Source: an uncultured Gammaproteobacteria bacterium | GTDB lineage: Bacteria > Pseudomonadota > Gammaproteobacteria > CAMYKB01 | Length of the DNA: 64,000 nt | Direction: 5' to 3' | Assembly (NCBI GenBank): GCA_947258875.1 | Contig: CAMYKB010000005.1 | Coordinates: 52,608 to 116,607, forward strand | Part shown: positions 1 to 10,840 of the stretch, in pieces | Layout: each line of letters starts with the position of its first letter | Numbering within the stretch: position 1 is the stretch's first letter | Program-made: the position numbers and the translations under genes | The notes under the pieces: model-generated | What the model was told of the DNA's origin: nothing | What the model saw: only the letters and a program-made list of their open reading frames with translations | Database searches by the model: none

Positions 1-221
1 CTGCTTTGAAACGCGTATAAGAGCGTATCCGGCACCATGCCTTTGTTCTGCTGACCTGCTCAATAGACAGAATAATATAATATACATAAATATCAATTAA
101 TTAAAACTGATATTTAACCTTGACTATTGCTTGTCTTGGGACTTGCCATGTTACATTATCGCAGCTGTGGACACTGCCTCACAGGTGTTTACCCACTGTT
201 CAGCTATGCTAAATTCAGCTT

Positions 222-668
222 ATGACATGGCATCCGCACATCACAGTAGCAGCGGTAACTGAGCGGGACGGCGAATTCCTACTGGTTGAAGAATGTGTAG
301 ATGGTTCTCTGGTCCTGAACCAACCGGCGGGGCATCTTGAGGACGGCGAAAATCTGCTCGATGCCGTCATCCGCGAAACACGCGAAGAAAGTGCCTGGCA
401 TTTTCTGCCAGAAGCCATCGTCGGGATCTATCGCTGGCGACACCCCTCGAACCACGAAACATTCATTCGCGCAACCTTCTGCGGCAGTGTATCAGAACAT
501 GATCCTCAACAGGTGCTTGACGACGGCATAGTACGGAGCGTCTGGCTGAAATACGCGGCGCTTACCAACCAGCCGCAGAACCTCCGCAGTCCCCTGGTGT
601 TACGCAGTATCGACGATTACCTGGCGGGGAAACGCTATTCATTATCGATTCTAAGCGATCTGCTTTGA
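222..668 (+). CDS. NUDIX hydrolase (NudJ-like phosphatase)
   Basis: ORF with NUDIX box-like GHLEDGENLLDAVIRETREES; precedes mnmA as is common in gammaproteobacteria. Confidence 0.85.
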   Translation: MTWHPHITVAAVTERDGEFLLVEECVDGSLVLNQPAGHLEDGENLLDAVIRETREESAWHFLPEAIVGIYRWRHPSNHETFIRATFCGSVSEHDPQQVLDDGIVRSVWLKYAALTNQPQNLRSPLVLRSIDDYLAGKRYSLSILSDLL

Positions 669-782
669 CTTATAAAAATACACACCGCAAAGACATGAAG
701 GACACATAAAGAATACTCGGCTTGTCAATTTCCCTATTTCTCTTTGGCAAATGACCAAGATACCTGATTCCCACAGTCCTTC

Positions 783-852
783 GTGGAAACCCATACCTGA
801 GTTAAGCGATACAATGGTATGCGTTTCCACGCAGGAGCAGGAGCGTGGGAAC
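783..852. repeat. REP-like palindromic intergenic repeat
   Basis: GTGGAAACCCATACC (783-797) and GGTATGCGTTTCCAC (816-830) are inverted repeats with 1 mismatch; followed by TTTCCACGC...GCGTGGGAAC (824-852). Confidence 0.6.
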
Positions 853-978
853 AGGAAAAACAAATCAGAGAACCCTGTCAGTATGCATGCTGCAACCATG
901 CGGAAATGACTATTTGCTGTAAAATGTAGCTGCTGAGATAATAGCCTCTACCAGCTAAATGATGTTCCCGTCTCTCTA

Positions 979-2076
979 ATGTCTAGCCCATCAAAACAAC
1001 ACATCGTCGTCGGTATTTCCGGAGGGGTCGACTCGTCGGTCGCGGCGCTGTTGCTCAAGCAACAAGGCCATAAAGTCGAAGGCCTGTTCATGAAGAACTG
1101 GGAAGAAGATGACAACGACGAGTATTGCGCGGCGGCAGCTGACCTGGAAGATGCCCGCGCTGTATGCGAGGCGTTGGGTATTCGTTTACACACCGTTAAT
1201 TTTTCCAGTGAATACTGGGACCGCGTATTCACCTATTTCCTGCAGGAATACCGCGCCGGGCGCACCCCTAACCCTGACGTGATGTGCAATAAGGAAATCA
1301 AATTCAAGGCATTCCTGGATCATGCCATGACACTGGGTGCAGACAGCATCGCGACCGGTCATTATGCGCGTGTTGCACGTGTCAAAAATAAGACTCAGCT
1401 TTTGAGGGGTATTGATCACAACAAGGATCAGACCTACTTTTTACATACTCTGGGACAACATCAGCTCAAGTATGCCCACTTCCCCGTCGGCGGCAGCAAC
1501 AAGGCAGAGGTCCGCAAGATTGCAGCACAGGCTGGTCTGGTCACCCATGATAAAAAGGACAGCACAGGAATATGTTTTATCGGCGAACGCCGCTTTCGCG
1601 ATTTCCTGGCACACTATCTGCCGGCACAACCCGGTGATATCGTTAGCCCTGAAGGCCATGTCATAGGCACACATCAAGGCCTGATGTACCACACTATAGG
1701 TCAACGACAGGGACTGGAGATTGGTGGTCTCAAAGACATGCCAGAAGCGGCCTGGTATGTGGTTGCCAAGGATATGTCGACCAACCGTTTAATCGCAGCA
1801 CAGGGGCATGACAACTCACTGTTGATGCACAGCGGGTTAATAGCGAACCAAATACACTGGATCAATGAAGAACCCCTGGACACATCCACTAGCTATACGG
1901 CAAAGATACGTTACCGGCAGGCCGATCAGGCGTGTACACTCACCTCACTCACACAAGACCGCTATCAGGTAAATTTTGCTGAGCCACAACGCGCCATTAC
2001 CCCGGGCCAGTCTGTGGTTGTGTATCACGGGGAAACCTGCCTCGGTGGCGGTGTAATCGATCAAATAGTGAAATAA
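979..2076 (+). CDS. mnmA: tRNA-specific 2-thiouridylase MnmA
   Basis: [19 protein letters not shown]-loop, [24 protein letters not shown] motifs. Confidence 0.97.
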   Translation: MSSPSKQHIVVGISGGVDSSVAALLLKQQGHKVEGLFMKNWEEDDNDEYCAAAADLEDARAVCEALGIRLHTVNFSSEYWDRVFTYFLQEYRAGRTPNPDVMCNKEIKFKAFLDHAMTLGADSIATGHYARVARVKNKTQLLRGIDHNKDQTYFLHTLGQHQLKYAHFPVGGSNKAEVRKIAAQAGLVTHDKKDSTGICFIGERRFRDFLAHYLPAQPGDIVSPEGHVIGTHQGLMYHTIGQRQGLEIGGLKDMPEAAWYVVAKDMSTNRLIAAQGHDNSLLMHSGLIANQIHWINEEPLDTSTSYTAKIRYRQADQACTLTSLTQDRYQVNFAEPQRAITPGQSVVVYHGETCLGGGVIDQIVK

Positions 2077-2078
2077 CC

Positions 2079-2702
2079 ATGACAACTGCAACAGAAAACC
2101 AGGTCATTGCCCTGGCTGGCCTCTACCAATGCATTGAACAGGTGCAGCAACTCGCCTGGCAAGGCAAAATTATTGATTATCCAGCCTATGAAATCTGCCT
2201 GAAGAGTTTGCTCAAAACAGACGTTGACAGTTATGCCGATGTCTATGAGGGCAGCTACAACCTCATACCGGGCCTGCGCAGCCTGAAAGCGACGTATAAC
2301 AAGCAGGATGACAAGCAAAGCATGGATCGCATGCGTTATGCCGTTACCCTGCTCTACCTGGAAAAGAAACTCAGCAAGTTACCCGTGATGATGGAAAAAA
2401 TCGACCAAGGACTGATTGAAGTGCAAAACCAGTTACAACATTTCGAGCTCACGCACAGTAATGTCATCAATAAATTTGCAGACATCTACCTGGAGACCAT
2501 CAGTAAAATCGCTCCACGCATCATTGTGCATGGCGATGAGTCATTCCTGGTCAATCAGGACACTGCGAGCCGCATTCGTGCCCTGCTGTTGGCCGGTATC
2601 CGTGCCGCCTGGTTATGGCGTCAGGCGGGTGGCAGCCGCTGGCAGCTGTTTCTGGGTAAAAAGAAGATATTGGCAACAGTGGACAAGCTGCTACTGGCCT
2701 GA
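2079..2702 (+). CDS. hflD: High frequency lysogenization protein HflD
   Basis: ~207 aa, immediately downstream of mnmA; HflD-like sequence (QVIALAGLYQCIEQVQQLAWQG). Confidence 0.92.
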   Translation: MTTATENQVIALAGLYQCIEQVQQLAWQGKIIDYPAYEICLKSLLKTDVDSYADVYEGSYNLIPGLRSLKATYNKQDDKQSMDRMRYAVTLLYLEKKLSKLPVMMEKIDQGLIEVQNQLQHFELTHSNVINKFADIYLETISKIAPRIIVHGDESFLVNQDTASRIRALLLAGIRAAWLWRQAGGSRWQLFLGKKKILATVDKLLLA

Positions 2703-2804
2703 ATCTGGCAGAATCAGGTATAATCATTTATTAACTCAGCCTATGCTTTTTAATACTAAGCATTGGTTTTAGCTATTCTAGATACCCCGACCAGAGATAC
2801 CCGC

Positions 2805-5465
2805 ATGTCAGATACCTACAACACTAAAAGCAGTCTTGATGTAAACGGCAAACACTATGAAATGTTCAATTTATCAGGACTGGAACAAGCAAGGCGACTG
2901 CCGTTTTCATTGAAAATCCTGCTGGAAAATCTGCTGCGCCACGAGGATGGCAAAACCGTCACTGCCGATGATATCCAGGCCATGCTCGATTGGGACCCGC
3001 AAGCCGAACCAAAAACAGAAATTGCCTATAGACCGGCGCGCGTACTGATGCAGGATTTCACCGGTGTACCGGCGGTGGTCGATCTCGCAGCCATGCGTGA
3101 CGCCATGAAAGCGCTGGGTGGCAATCCAGACAAGATCAATCCACTGCAACCCGCTGAACTGGTCATCGATCACTCGGTGCAGGTCGACAGTTACGGCAGT
3201 GACAAGGCCTTCGATCTGAATGCTTCACTGGAATTCAGCCGTAACCGCGAGCGTTACAGTTTTCTCAAATGGGGACAAAACGCGTTTTCGAATTTCAAGG
3301 TCGTACCCCCGGATACCGGCATCGTGCATCAGGTCAACCTCGAATACCTGGCACGTGTGGTTTTTGCGCAGGATAAAGAAGGTGTGACACAGGCCTACCC
3401 TGATACAGTCGTCGGTACCGACTCACACACCACCATGATCAATGGTGTTGGGGTACTGGGCTGGGGCGTCGGTGGTATTGAAGCCGAAGCCTCCATGTTG
3501 GGACAGCCGATTTCCATGCTGATACCGAAAGTAGTGGGTTTCAAACTCACGGGTCAGTTACCTGAAGGTACAACCGCAACTGATCTTGTATTGATTATTG
3601 TTGAAATGCTGCGCAAACACGGTGTTGTGGGTAAATTTGTGGAATTTTACGGTGATGGCCTGGATCATATGCCGTTGGGCGACCGCGCCACGATTGCAAA
3701 TATGGCCCCCGAGTATGGTGCAACCTGTGGCATCTTCCCTATTGATGAGGAAACCTTGCGATACCTGCGCCTCACCAGCCGTGATGAGGCGCAGGTGGCG
3801 CTGGTGGAGGCCTATGCGCGTGCGCAAGGTATGTGGCGTGAGCCCGGTGACAATCGCGCCGAGTACAGTGAATACCTGGAACTTGATCTCGGCAGCGTTG
3901 AGGCCAGTCTCGCAGGGCCTAAGAGACCCCAGGACCGCGTGCCACTCAAGCATTCCAAAACAATATTCAGCGATGAATTGCAGCGCTTGAAGAAAGAACG
4001 CAATCTGCAAAGCAAAGGACCGGTAAAGGTCTCTGTTGATGGAGAGACGATGGAATTGAACGACGGCAGTGTCGTCATCGCCGCCATCACCTCCTGCACC
4101 AACACATCCAATCCGACCGTGATGGTCGCGGCCGGACTGGTAGCCAAGAAGGCGGCGGCACTGGGTCTTACTGTCAAACCCTGGGTCAAGACCTCACTGG
4201 CGCCGGGATCGCGTGTAGTGACCGATTACCTGACCAATGCCAAATTAATGGATGACCTCAATCAACTGGGTTTCAATGTCGTCGGTTATGGCTGCACCAC
4301 CTGTATCGGCAATTCCGGTCCGCTGCATCCGGAGATTTCAAAAGCCATAAATGAAAATGACCTTGCTGCGGTGTCAGTATTGTCGGGGAACCGTAATTTT
4401 GAAGGCCGCGTGCATGCTGATGTGCGCATGAATTACCTCGCCTCACCGCCGCTGGTGGTTGCTTACGCGATAGCCGGGCGTATGGATATCGACGTGTATA
4501 ACGAACCTTTGGCTAAAAACAGCCACGGCGTTGCTGTGTACCTTAAGGATATCTGGCCGACACAACAGGAAATTGCAGAAACCGTATCGGCTTGTTTAAA
4601 TGCCGAACAATTTTCGAAATCTTACCGCAACGTGTTTGCCGGTGAAGAAAACTGGAAAAATCTCGATGCCGGTGAAGGCAAGCTCTACAGCTGGGATGAT
4701 TCCACCTATGTGGCAAACCCACCCTATTTCGACGGTATGACCATGCAGGTCAGCGATGCCTCGGATATCAGCGGCGCGCGCGTACTGGCGCTGCTGGGTG
4801 ATTCAGTCACAACCGATCACATCTCACCTGCGGGCGCCATCAAGGCCGACAGCCCTGCCGGACAATACCTGCAGGAACGCGGCGTCAAACCGGCCGATTT
4901 TAATTCCTACGGCTCACGCCGCGGTAATCATGAAGTCATGATGCGCGGCACCTTCGCCAATATTCGCCTGCGCAACAAGTTGGCACCGGGCACCGAAGGC
5001 AGCATCACTATTCATCAACCTTCGGGCGAGCAGATGTCGATCTTCGATGCCGCCATGAAATACAAAGCCGAGAACGTGCCATCAATCGTCATTGCCGGCA
5101 AGGAATACGGCTCCGGTTCTTCACGTGACTGGGCCGCTAAGGGACCGCGCCTCCTGGGTGTTCAGGCTGCAATTGCCGAAAGCTACGAACGTATACATCG
5201 ATCCAATCTTGTCGGTATGGGTATCCTGCCGTTGGAATTCATGCCTGGCGAGCGTGCCGAGACACTTGGACTTAGTGGAGAAGAAAGCTATGCCATTCAA
5301 GGCATGCAGAATGGCGCTGCCAAAGAAGTCACTGTTGTAGCAACAGCTGCAGACGGATCGCAAAAAACCTTCAAGGCCAAAGTCCGTATCGACACACCCC
5401 AGGAAGTCGAGTACTACCAGAATGGCGGTATCCTGCACTATGTACTAAGACAACTCGCTGCGTAA
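2805..5465 (+). CDS. acnA: Aconitate hydratase AcnA
   Basis: [45 protein letters not shown] motifs; start placed at ATG 2805 ([10 protein letters not shown]). Confidence 0.96.
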   Translation: MSDTYNTKSSLDVNGKHYEMFNLSGLEQARRLPFSLKILLENLLRHEDGKTVTADDIQAMLDWDPQAEPKTEIAYRPARVLMQDFTGVPAVVDLAAMRDAMKALGGNPDKINPLQPAELVIDHSVQVDSYGSDKAFDLNASLEFSRNRERYSFLKWGQNAFSNFKVVPPDTGIVHQVNLEYLARVVFAQDKEGVTQAYPDTVVGTDSHTTMINGVGVLGWGVGGIEAEASMLGQPISMLIPKVVGFKLTGQLPEGTTATDLVLIIVEMLRKHGVVGKFVEFYGDGLDHMPLGDRATIANMAPEYGATCGIFPIDEETLRYLRLTSRDEAQVALVEAYARAQGMWREPGDNRAEYSEYLELDLGSVEASLAGPKRPQDRVPLKHSKTIFSDELQRLKKERNLQSKGPVKVSVDGETMELNDGSVVIAAITSCTNTSNPTVMVAAGLVAKKAAALGLTVKPWVKTSLAPGSRVVTDYLTNAKLMDDLNQLGFNVVGYGCTTCIGNSGPLHPEISKAINENDLAAVSVLSGNRNFEGRVHADVRMNYLASPPLVVAYAIAGRMDIDVYNEPLAKNSHGVAVYLKDIWPTQQEIAETVSACLNAEQFSKSYRNVFAGEENWKNLDAGEGKLYSWDDSTYVANPPYFDGMTMQVSDASDISGARVLALLGDSVTTDHISPAGAIKADSPAGQYLQERGVKPADFNSYGSRRGNHEVMMRGTFANIRLRNKLAPGTEGSITIHQPSGEQMSIFDAAMKYKAENVPSIVIAGKEYGSGSSRDWAAKGPRLLGVQAAIAESYERIHRSNLVGMGILPLEFMPGERAETLGLSGEESYAIQGMQNGAAKEVTVVATAADGSQKTFKAKVRIDTPQEVEYYQNGGILHYVLRQLAA

Positions 5466-5639
5466 GCGTTACCTGTCTGTTAGAAATACATAAGACCGGC
5501 TAGCCCGGGCTTTTTTCTGAATGCATATATTATAGGCTGAATATCGGCATCCGATCAGATTATTACACTCAGCAGGTGCGCAACGTAGATATTTGATGCT
5601 AGGTTGATGAAGACTTCCCCTCGCCTATTTGGAATATCA

Positions 5640-6875
5640 TCAATATAAATCCAAGCGCTCGAAGAACCAGTACAAGCCAATCACGGAGATCATGACTGAA
5701 CCTGGAAGAATGACATAGCGGTAGTATTGCGCGCGCGACCTGAGCCAAAAACCAACTGCAAGAAAGGCAGCACCGATGACTGCAAGCTGACCGAATTCAA
5801 CACCTATATTGAAACTGATTAAGGCCGTGACGAAAGCATCGCTAGGCATACCAAATTCGCCGAGTACACTCGCGAATCCCATGCCGTGCAAAAGTCCAAA
5901 ACAGAATACAAGGACCAGGCGCGATTTATGCAATTGCTTGGCGTAAATATTTTCTATGCCTACATAGGCGATCGACAGGGCAATCAGCGGCTCTACTATC
6001 CTCGCGGGCAGATTTATAATGCCATTTATCGACAATCCTAATGTGATGGTATGCGCGAATGTGAACATCGTGACCTGCCATAACAAGGGATGCAATCGCT
6101 TACTGAGTAAGAAGATACCAAGGATAAAAAAGATATGATCCAGTCCTTTGGGTACAATGTGCTCGAAACCCAGCTGGATGTAAGACCACACAACCTCACT
6201 CACCGGTTGGCGGGTAAACAGTTCCGCCAGCGAGAACGGTTCGCTGGTCCTGTCTTTTTTCAGCCACTGCCACTCGGACCAATGCCATCTCTCATTAGTC
6301 TCATCCACCTGCCGGACGCGTACTGCGTTGTCGCCGAAGTATTCGGGGTAGTACCAGGTCAAAGATTTGGTGGCACGATCCAGCTTACCTTCCAGCACTA
6401 TCACGCTGATACGCGGCACCTTGGTATACCCAGGCCCAGGAATGTCCACCTGGGTAATCCGCAGTGGCACCTCAACGCCATCACCCTTGAGCCTTACCCG
6501 GGAGAGAAACTCGGGCTTGAAGGGCTCGAAGGCAATGGCCAGTTGTGATGCCTCCAAGCCCCTCAGGGCATCATACTCAGCAGCATTTGGCGCATCCTGA
6601 GTATTGCGGTATTGGGCGTTTATACCGGTCAGTAAGGCTTCTATACTGGCCCGTATCTCGATCACCGCCTGGCCGCTGGTATGGGCGCTGATCTCTACTA
6701 GTGCGGGTTTTACTACATCAGCTTTACCCCCTCTGGGTAGAAATCCCGCCAAAAACGCCATCAATAGCAGGCCCATGGCCCTTAGCAAGGGCTTCTGGTT
6801 TAGGTATACTGCGCGGCTTCGTCTGAGATTGTGCATGGTTTTTTTGGGGCGGGATTGATACGTCATTCCTGGCAT
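5640..6875 (-). CDS. HupE/UreJ-like membrane protein (C-terminal HupE_UreJ_2-type region)
   Basis: C-terminal multi-TM segment FEHIVPKGLDHIFFILGIFLLS..HTITLGLS..GLLHGMGFASVLGEFG typical of the HupE/UreJ family. Confidence 0.75.
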   Translation of the reverse strand: MPGMTYQSRPKKTMHNLRRSRAVYLNQKPLLRAMGLLLMAFLAGFLPRGGKADVVKPALVEISAHTSGQAVIEIRASIEALLTGINAQYRNTQDAPNAAEYDALRGLEASQLAIAFEPFKPEFLSRVRLKGDGVEVPLRITQVDIPGPGYTKVPRISVIVLEGKLDRATKSLTWYYPEYFGDNAVRVRQVDETNERWHWSEWQWLKKDRTSEPFSLAELFTRQPVSEVVWSYIQLGFEHIVPKGLDHIFFILGIFLLSKRLHPLLWQVTMFTFAHTITLGLSINGIINLPARIVEPLIALSIAYVGIENIYAKQLHKSRLVLVFCFGLLHGMGFASVLGEFGMPSDAFVTALISFNIGVEFGQLAVIGAAFLAVGFWLRSRAQYYRYVILPGSVMISVIGLYWFFERLDLY

Positions 6876-7035
6876 CTATTTCCTAGACACAGGACTCGAA
6901 ATATAACAGGGGTGGCCTGGATTCATTGGCATCGATATGTGCACTAGCATACCTTGCATCTATGCCCAGCTATCCATGTTCATCGTTTAGTATGTATGAA
7001 AAGTTTTAATGTACTTATAAATTGAGGATTATTAC

Positions 7036-9000
7036 ATGTCACAGTTCGACCGCCGTACTTTTCTCAAATTACTCAGTATGGGCGCCATCAGCGCCTCAAC
7101 CCTGGCAAGCATCGCCTGCTCAAAGAATGACAAGGAAGCTGCTGGCAAGATCAAGGAGGCCGTAGAGGTCGCTACTGAAGCCCTGGAGAAGACCTCTAGC
7201 GCCGGGTTTTATGACGCACCGATGCAAGGTGATGCGCGTATTTTGCACATCACCGACGTGCATGGCCAGTTGAAGCCTGTATATTTTCGCGAGCCAAACG
7301 TGAACCTGGGTGTAGGTGACGCCTATGGACGTCCACCGCATGTCGTCGGAAAGAGGCTACTCGAATCCGTTGGCCTGCCAACTAATGGACGCGAAGCCTA
7401 TGCCTACACCTACTTGAATTTCGAAGCGTTTGCTAAAGAGTTTGGACGCATGGGCGGATTTGCTCATGTCAAAACATTACTGGATCAGCTGCGTGAAAGC
7501 GCGGGTGGTCGTTCCAATACATTGACCGTTGACGGCGGTGATCTGTGGCAAGGCTCTGGCACCTCGTTATGGACCCGCGGCGTGGACATGGTTGAAGCCT
7601 CCAACATCCTTGGGATCGACGTGATGGTTGGTCACTGGGAATTCACTTATAAAGAAGATGAGGTGCTGAGCAACGTGACACTGTTCAAAGGCGACTTCAT
7701 CGGCCAGAACGTACGCGTTAAGGAAGAGGCTTTGTTCGGCGATGAATACATCGCCATGGTTGAGAAATACGACGGTCGTGGTTTGTACGATGAAGATACC
7801 GGGCACGCCTTCCAGCCCTATACCATGAAGGACGTCGGTGGTAAGCGCTTTGCAGTTGTCGGTCAGGCCTTCCCGCGTACCGCAAACGCTAACCCGCCGG
7901 AGTTCTTCCCGGATTGGTCCTTCGGCTTACGTGAGGACGACATGAAGGCACTGGTGAAGAAAATCCGCAACGAAGAAAACCCTGATGCCGTGATTCTGGT
8001 TTCGCACAATGGCATGGACGTAGACATCAAGATGGCTGAACGTGTACCCGGCCTGGATGTAGTGTTCGGCGGCCATACCCACGACGGCATCCCAGAACCA
8101 ATCGAAGTTAAAAATGTTGACGGCGGCAGCTGCCTGGTTACTAACGCCGGTTCCAATGGTAAATTTGTTGGCGTCATGGATTTTGGTTTCGCTGAAGGCA
8201 AACTCAAGAGTCGTAATTATAAAATGTTGCCTGTCTTTGCCGATATGTTGCCCGCCAATAAGGAAATGGAGGCCTATATCACGCAAATGCGTAATACCAA
8301 ATACGATGAAAACATCGTAGAAAGCCGCGCCCGTAATCGCTTCTACAACCAAGAACGGTTGGGCAAAACCTTTGAAGAAATCCTCTCCGAAAAGCTCGCT
8401 ATTGCCGACCGCACACTGTATCGCCGGGGCAACTTCATGGGTACCTGGGACCAGGTCATCTGCAATGCTCTGCGCGAGGAATACGGCGCTGATGTTGCCA
8501 TGTCTGCAGGTGTACGATGGGGCACCACCACACCGAAGGGCGAGTGGATTACTATGGAGGATGTTATGACCCAGTGCTCGTTGACCTACGGTGAAACCTA
8601 CGTCAACGAAATGACAGGCAAACAATTATTGAACGTGCTTGAACAAGTGGCTGACAATCTCTTCGACCCCGACCCTTACCTCCAGTCCGGCGGAGACATG
8701 GTTCGCGTGGGAGGCATGGATTACACCATCGACCCGACCAAAAAGCTCTACGAACGCATCACTGATGCTCGCCTGGATAACGGTGACCCTATCGATCCGG
8801 AAAAAACCTACAAGGTCGCCGGCTGGGCCGTAGTTAACCGTACCCCCGAAGGCCGTTTGATTTGGGATGTCGTACGTGACCATATCCTTTTAAACAAGGG
8901 TACCGATAACGTGCTTAACCTTCCCAAAATTAACCACCCCAAACTGATTGGGGTCTCGACCAACCCAGGAGTTGCCGATTACGAGGGCGAAATAAGTTAA
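7036..9000 (+). CDS. soxB: Thiosulfohydrolase SoxB
   Basis: Tat-type N-terminus DRRTFLKLLSMGA; SoxB/5'-nucleotidase motifs HITDVHGQLKPVYFREPNVNLG, VDGGDLWQGSGTSLWTRG, GGHTHDGIPEP. Confidence 0.93.
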   Translation: MSQFDRRTFLKLLSMGAISASTLASIACSKNDKEAAGKIKEAVEVATEALEKTSSAGFYDAPMQGDARILHITDVHGQLKPVYFREPNVNLGVGDAYGRPPHVVGKRLLESVGLPTNGREAYAYTYLNFEAFAKEFGRMGGFAHVKTLLDQLRESAGGRSNTLTVDGGDLWQGSGTSLWTRGVDMVEASNILGIDVMVGHWEFTYKEDEVLSNVTLFKGDFIGQNVRVKEEALFGDEYIAMVEKYDGRGLYDEDTGHAFQPYTMKDVGGKRFAVVGQAFPRTANANPPEFFPDWSFGLREDDMKALVKKIRNEENPDAVILVSHNGMDVDIKMAERVPGLDVVFGGHTHDGIPEPIEVKNVDGGSCLVTNAGSNGKFVGVMDFGFAEGKLKSRNYKMLPVFADMLPANKEMEAYITQMRNTKYDENIVESRARNRFYNQERLGKTFEEILSEKLAIADRTLYRRGNFMGTWDQVICNALREEYGADVAMSAGVRWGTTTPKGEWITMEDVMTQCSLTYGETYVNEMTGKQLLNVLEQVADNLFDPDPYLQSGGDMVRVGGMDYTIDPTKKLYERITDARLDNGDPIDPEKTYKVAGWAVVNRTPEGRLIWDVVRDHILLNKGTDNVLNLPKINHPKLIGVSTNPGVADYEGEIS

Positions 9001-9017
9001 TCATTTTTATCGATGAC

Positions 9018-9048
9018 AAAAAAAGCCCCGCATTGCGGGGCTTTTTTG
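9018..9048 (+). terminator. Rho-independent terminator downstream of soxB
   Basis: aaaaaaGCCCCGcattgCGGGGCttttttg. Confidence 0.9.
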
Positions 9049-9200
9049 TTCAACCACTAATCATCATTAAAAATTCATGTGGACTACACCTTTAACGAAA
9101 CTTCCTGATCAGTCAGCTCATGCCCGACCCACACGACCACCTTGCGCGCACCAGCGTCTGCTGCCAATTCCTGTAAAACACGCTCTTCGACGTTAGTATG

Positions 9201-9656
9201 TTATTTATTTGCAGAATACCTGGCCAGTAATTTATCCAGCTGATTCGCAAACGATTGACGATCACTATGGCTCAGCGCCGGCGGCCCGCCCGTGTTTATT
9301 CCACTGGCCCGCAATGTATCCATAAAGTCTCTTGTATTAAGGCGGTCTTTAATACTATCTGCCGAGTACAGTTCCCCGCGAGGATTGAGAGCATAACCCC
9401 CCTTCTCAATCACTTCTGCAGCCATAGGGATATCACTGGTAATGACAAGATCATCAGCAGATAACCGCTTTACAATCTCATTATCAGCGACATCAAAACC
9501 AGACTCGACTTGAAGAAAGTTAATATTGCGCGATGGGGGTGTCCGAAGTGGGTGGTTTGCCACCAACGTTAGGGGTGTTCCGGTACGCTCTGCCGCTCTG
9601 AACAGTATCTCCTTGATCACCACCGGGCATGCATCCGCGTCGACCCAAATTTTCAT
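9201..9656 (-). CDS. YaiI/YqxD (DUF188) family protein
   Basis: [25 protein letters not shown]...[19 protein letters not shown] typical. Confidence 0.93.
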   Translation of the reverse strand: MKIWVDADACPVVIKEILFRAAERTGTPLTLVANHPLRTPPSRNINFLQVESGFDVADNEIVKRLSADDLVITSDIPMAAEVIEKGGYALNPRGELYSADSIKDRLNTRDFMDTLRASGINTGGPPALSHSDRQSFANQLDKLLARYSANK

Positions 9657-9705
9657 TTCAGGCCACTTCCGTTAAATCTTTGATCGTTGGGACCGATATC
9701 ACAGC

Positions 9706-10107
9706 TCACGCGTCTGGATCCGGTTTTTTAGGCAGATCATCCTTAACCTCAAACCAGGGAACGTGCGTGTCAAAAAAGGCGTGTGCTTGTGGCTCTCGGT
9801 CTAATGGCCCAGTGATATTGGCGCGAGCGATATGCAGTTCACCCGGCCATTTTTCGGAGCGAAAAAATAAACTGCTGCCGCAACGAGAACAAAAGCCACG
9901 TTGGGCTTCGGGGGTGAACGAATGCCAGGCCAGCACATTTTCATCATCCTGGATCGTAACCTGTGACTCCTCAACGCCTACCCAGGTGACAAAAGCAGCC
10001 CCGTGCGATCGTTGACACATCGTACAGTGACAATGCGCGACCCATTTCGATGGAAATTCCATCGAGAACGTTATCCCACCACACAGGCATTGCCCTGATG
10101 TTGTCAT
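9706..10107 (-). CDS. GFA (glutathione-dependent formaldehyde-activating)/CENP-V family protein
   Basis: CLCGGITF...HCHCTMCQRSHGAAF...GFCSRCGSSLFF zinc-binding pattern. Confidence 0.92.
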   Translation of the reverse strand: MTTSGQCLCGGITFSMEFPSKWVAHCHCTMCQRSHGAAFVTWVGVEESQVTIQDDENVLAWHSFTPEAQRGFCSRCGSSLFFRSEKWPGELHIARANITGPLDREPQAHAFFDTHVPWFEVKDDLPKKPDPDA

Positions 10108-10132
10108 AATTATCGATTCACCCGCTTATCAA

Positions 10133-10207
10133 CGTCTTGCATAAAGGGCGCGCGTATTTTGCGCGTCCCAGTGAGCGATAGCGAACGATTTGATGCAATT
10201 GTTAGGT
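10133..10207 (-). mobile_element. attC-like integron recombination site
   Basis: Minus strand: ACCTAAC(AA)TTGCATCAAATCG...GGGACGCGCAAAATACGCGCGCCC TTTATGCAAGACGTT; R'' matches RYYYAAC, L''/L' pair with a single extrahelical C, inner GGGaCGCGC/GCGCGCCC stem with extrahelical A. Confidence 0.7.
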
Positions 10208-10210
10208 TCA

Positions 10211-10726
10211 TTAACCATCTAGTGCTACCAACAACTTCTTACCTCGTGATCTCATTGCTGGAGTGCCTTCCTTTGTCAGTCGTTTCACTTGCTTTCGCAC
10301 CATGCCAACATAACTACTATCTTGTATTGCAATATCAGTCAACGCCTGCATTGCAAATGCTTTAACAATACTACTTTCATCCTTGAGATAACTCTGCATT
10401 AATTCATAAACCATTTCGCGTTCTTTTTTTGTCAAGTTAAGCCTTGGCAATATCTGTGCTGTGTGCCATCGAACCTCTTTCTGATTAATATTTGCTATTT
10501 TACTTAAAAACAGTTTTTTATATGGCTTTAACCATTCCGGGTGATCTCGCGTAATCTTCTCTACTGCATCCGATGATCTCATTCTAAGGCCAGGGTTTTC
10601 TATAAGTATCGCATTTACTACATCACCAAATAATTTTGGATTCGATAAAACCTGCTTCACTACTACTTCAGACTTACCAGCTGTCCGTAGATCTCCAATA
10701 CTTAATAGTTTTTCTATCCTATTCAT
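10211..10726 (-). CDS. HEAT-repeat-like protein of unknown function, probable integron cassette gene
   Basis: 171 aa, helical repeat-like sequence; stop codon 3 nt before the attC-like site. Confidence 0.65.
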   Translation of the reverse strand: MNRIEKLLSIGDLRTAGKSEVVVKQVLSNPKLFGDVVNAILIENPGLRMRSSDAVEKITRDHPEWLKPYKKLFLSKIANINQKEVRWHTAQILPRLNLTKKEREMVYELMQSYLKDESSIVKAFAMQALTDIAIQDSSYVGMVRKQVKRLTKEGTPAMRSRGKKLLVALDG

Positions 10727-10796
10727 ACGGCCAATGTATATTACGTTATGAACCTAACTGCTATTAGGTGACATTTCTATATCTATAAATAATTTA

Positions 10797-10840
10797 TACA
10801 TCTAGATATCTAATATCTACATCTAGAAACTAGATATCTA
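10797..10840. repeat. AT-rich palindromic/direct repeat cluster
   Basis: CTAGATATCTA at 10802-10812 and 10830-10840 (containing palindrome TAGATATCTA); TACATCTAGA at 10797-10806 and 10818-10827. Confidence 0.8.

Noticed and set aside
5489-5519. Terminator-like sequence after acnA (ccggctagcccgggctttttt)
   Set aside because: The stem is short and imperfect; plausible but not reported as a feature.
9657-9705. Possible second attC site after the GFA gene
   Set aside because: Only 49 nt before yaiI; an ATTTAAC core-like string is present but no paired L''/L' arms could be found.
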